A DNA stretch of 64,000 nucleotides from Maylandia zebra (taxonomy: Eukaryota; Chordata; Actinopteri; Cichliformes; Cichlidae). The position numbers were made by a program, and so were the translations under genes. Positions within the stretch are counted from its first letter, which is position 1; each line of letters starts with the position of its first letter. The notes under the pieces were generated by a model, which did no database searches, was not told the DNA's origin, and saw only the letters and a list, made by a program, of their open reading frames with translations. Of the stretch, positions 63,352-64,000 are shown one piece after another. The stretch covers positions 14,380,286 to 14,444,285 of the forward strand of contig NC_135176.1 in assembly GCF_041146795.1 (NCBI RefSeq), written 5' to 3'.

Positions 63352-63940
63352 TTAGAAGTTGGATTCTTCACAGGGAATTGGCCTGAAGGTGACCTCTTTG
63401 TTCTCCTCGAGAAGGACGTCATATCGACACAGAGGCCTGTGAGGGGAAAAACCAGACACGTCGGTAAATCTACAGCTGGGAGATATAAGAAGTGCTTCAA
63501 CAAAGAAACCAGCTGATGCTGCGTGTCATTTCTTAAAGGTAAAATTTTAGCATACCCCTGTGCTTTATTCCCTTTAGGTTCCAGGTTTTTGAGACGGATT
63601 CGGAGAATTCTGAGCTTACGTTTGGGCTGCAATACATTCCCAGTGGAGAATTTAACAGACACCTTTTCCACCCACTGAATGTCTTTGTCAAACGCAGCCA
63701 ACAGCTCGGTGTCTGTGAACTTCTTGAAATTTAAGGATTTACTAATATGAGGGGGAAAAATACATTAGTTAGAGAAGGTAGTAACATGGAGATAAAGACA
63801 AATCTTGGCTATATATGCAGAGGAGACTTACTGGTCAATGGTTGCCTGTGCTTGTTTACCATTGCCATGAAGTTTAACAGTCAAGTATCCCCACTGCACA
63901 TCCTTGTTCCATATCACCACATCTATCCTGTAGTTTGTCA
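63352..63940 (-). CDS. liph: Lipase H/I-type (phosphatidic acid-preferring phospholipase A1), last three coding exons
   Basis: Partial gene on the minus strand: exons 63832-63940, 63556-63741 and 63352-63436, phase-consistent, ending in TAA at 63352-63354. They encode the C-terminal PLAT/LH2-like beta-sandwich: TNYRIDVVIWNKDVQWGYLT, VKLHGNGKQAQATIDHKSL, then FKKFTDTELLAAFDKDIQWV and LRILRIRLKNLE. The last exon gives GPLCRYDVLLEENKEVTFRP then IPCEESNF, very like the human LIPH ending [20 protein letters not shown]. The catalytic Ser-Asp-His domain must lie beyond the right edge. LIPH makes lysophosphatidic acid at the cell surface. LIPI-type paralogues cannot be excluded. Confidence 0.82.
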
Positions 63941-64000
63941 CTGAGCAAAGACATGACATTTTTTAATTCAAGTCTTTTGTTTTGAACTATAAAACACACT

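Overview
This 64 kb window is nuclear DNA from a ray-finned fish. The evidence is short multi-exon genes with GT-AG introns, long (CA)n and (GATA)n arrays, and many teleost mobile elements (Tc1-like, hAT, Rex1-, L2- and Nimb-like LINEs, a tRNA-derived SINE). I cannot name the species; the repeat mix suits a percomorph. I found no CRISPR array, operon, rRNA gene or intact virus-like element.

The gene block matches human Xp22 content. In order: zfx (minus strand, 747 aa predicted, complete coding region), sat1 (minus, 169 aa), prdx4 (minus, 260 aa), pdha1 (minus, 390 aa), map7d2 (plus, about 889 aa), a candidate bclaf3 (plus, about 636-662 aa), a short gene carrying only the C-terminal coiled coil of the CIN85/CD2AP family (plus, about 170 aa), and the last three coding exons of a lipase H-type phospholipase (minus, running off the right edge). 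I rebuilt the exons by hand from splice sites, and the reading phase closes in each complete model. Neighbouring genes are functionally diverse: zinc-finger transcription factor, polyamine acetylation, ER peroxide/thiol chemistry, pyruvate oxidation, microtubule binding and RS-type nuclear protein.

Layout: 1-635 Tc1-like 3' half; 1.2-10.3 kb zfx; 12.1-13.2 kb sat1; 14.5-17.7 kb prdx4; 18-24 kb gene-poor, with a Rex1-like LINE, an L2-type tail, a perfect 30-bp inverted repeat and a mariner-like MITE; 24-30 kb pdha1; 30.5-34.3 kb LINE and Tc1 debris; 36-48 kb map7d2, whose first exon lies between two essentially identical ~455-bp direct repeats; 48.4-57 kb bclaf3, with an unassigned coding-like tract in its 3-kb intron; 57.8-58.3 kb L2 relic; 58.6-61.8 kb the short CIN85-type gene with a Tc1-like relic in an intron; 62.5-62.9 kb a nested repeat; 63.35-64 kb lipase 3' exons.

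The points most worth a second look are the SH3-less CIN85-tail gene, a zfx that has lost zinc finger 11 in favour of a Ser/Pro/Gly linker, the identical repeats around the map7d2 promoter, the perfect palindrome at 21.6 kb, and the unexplained coding-like tract at 51.7-54.2 kb. Nothing I saw amounts to a clear new biological system.
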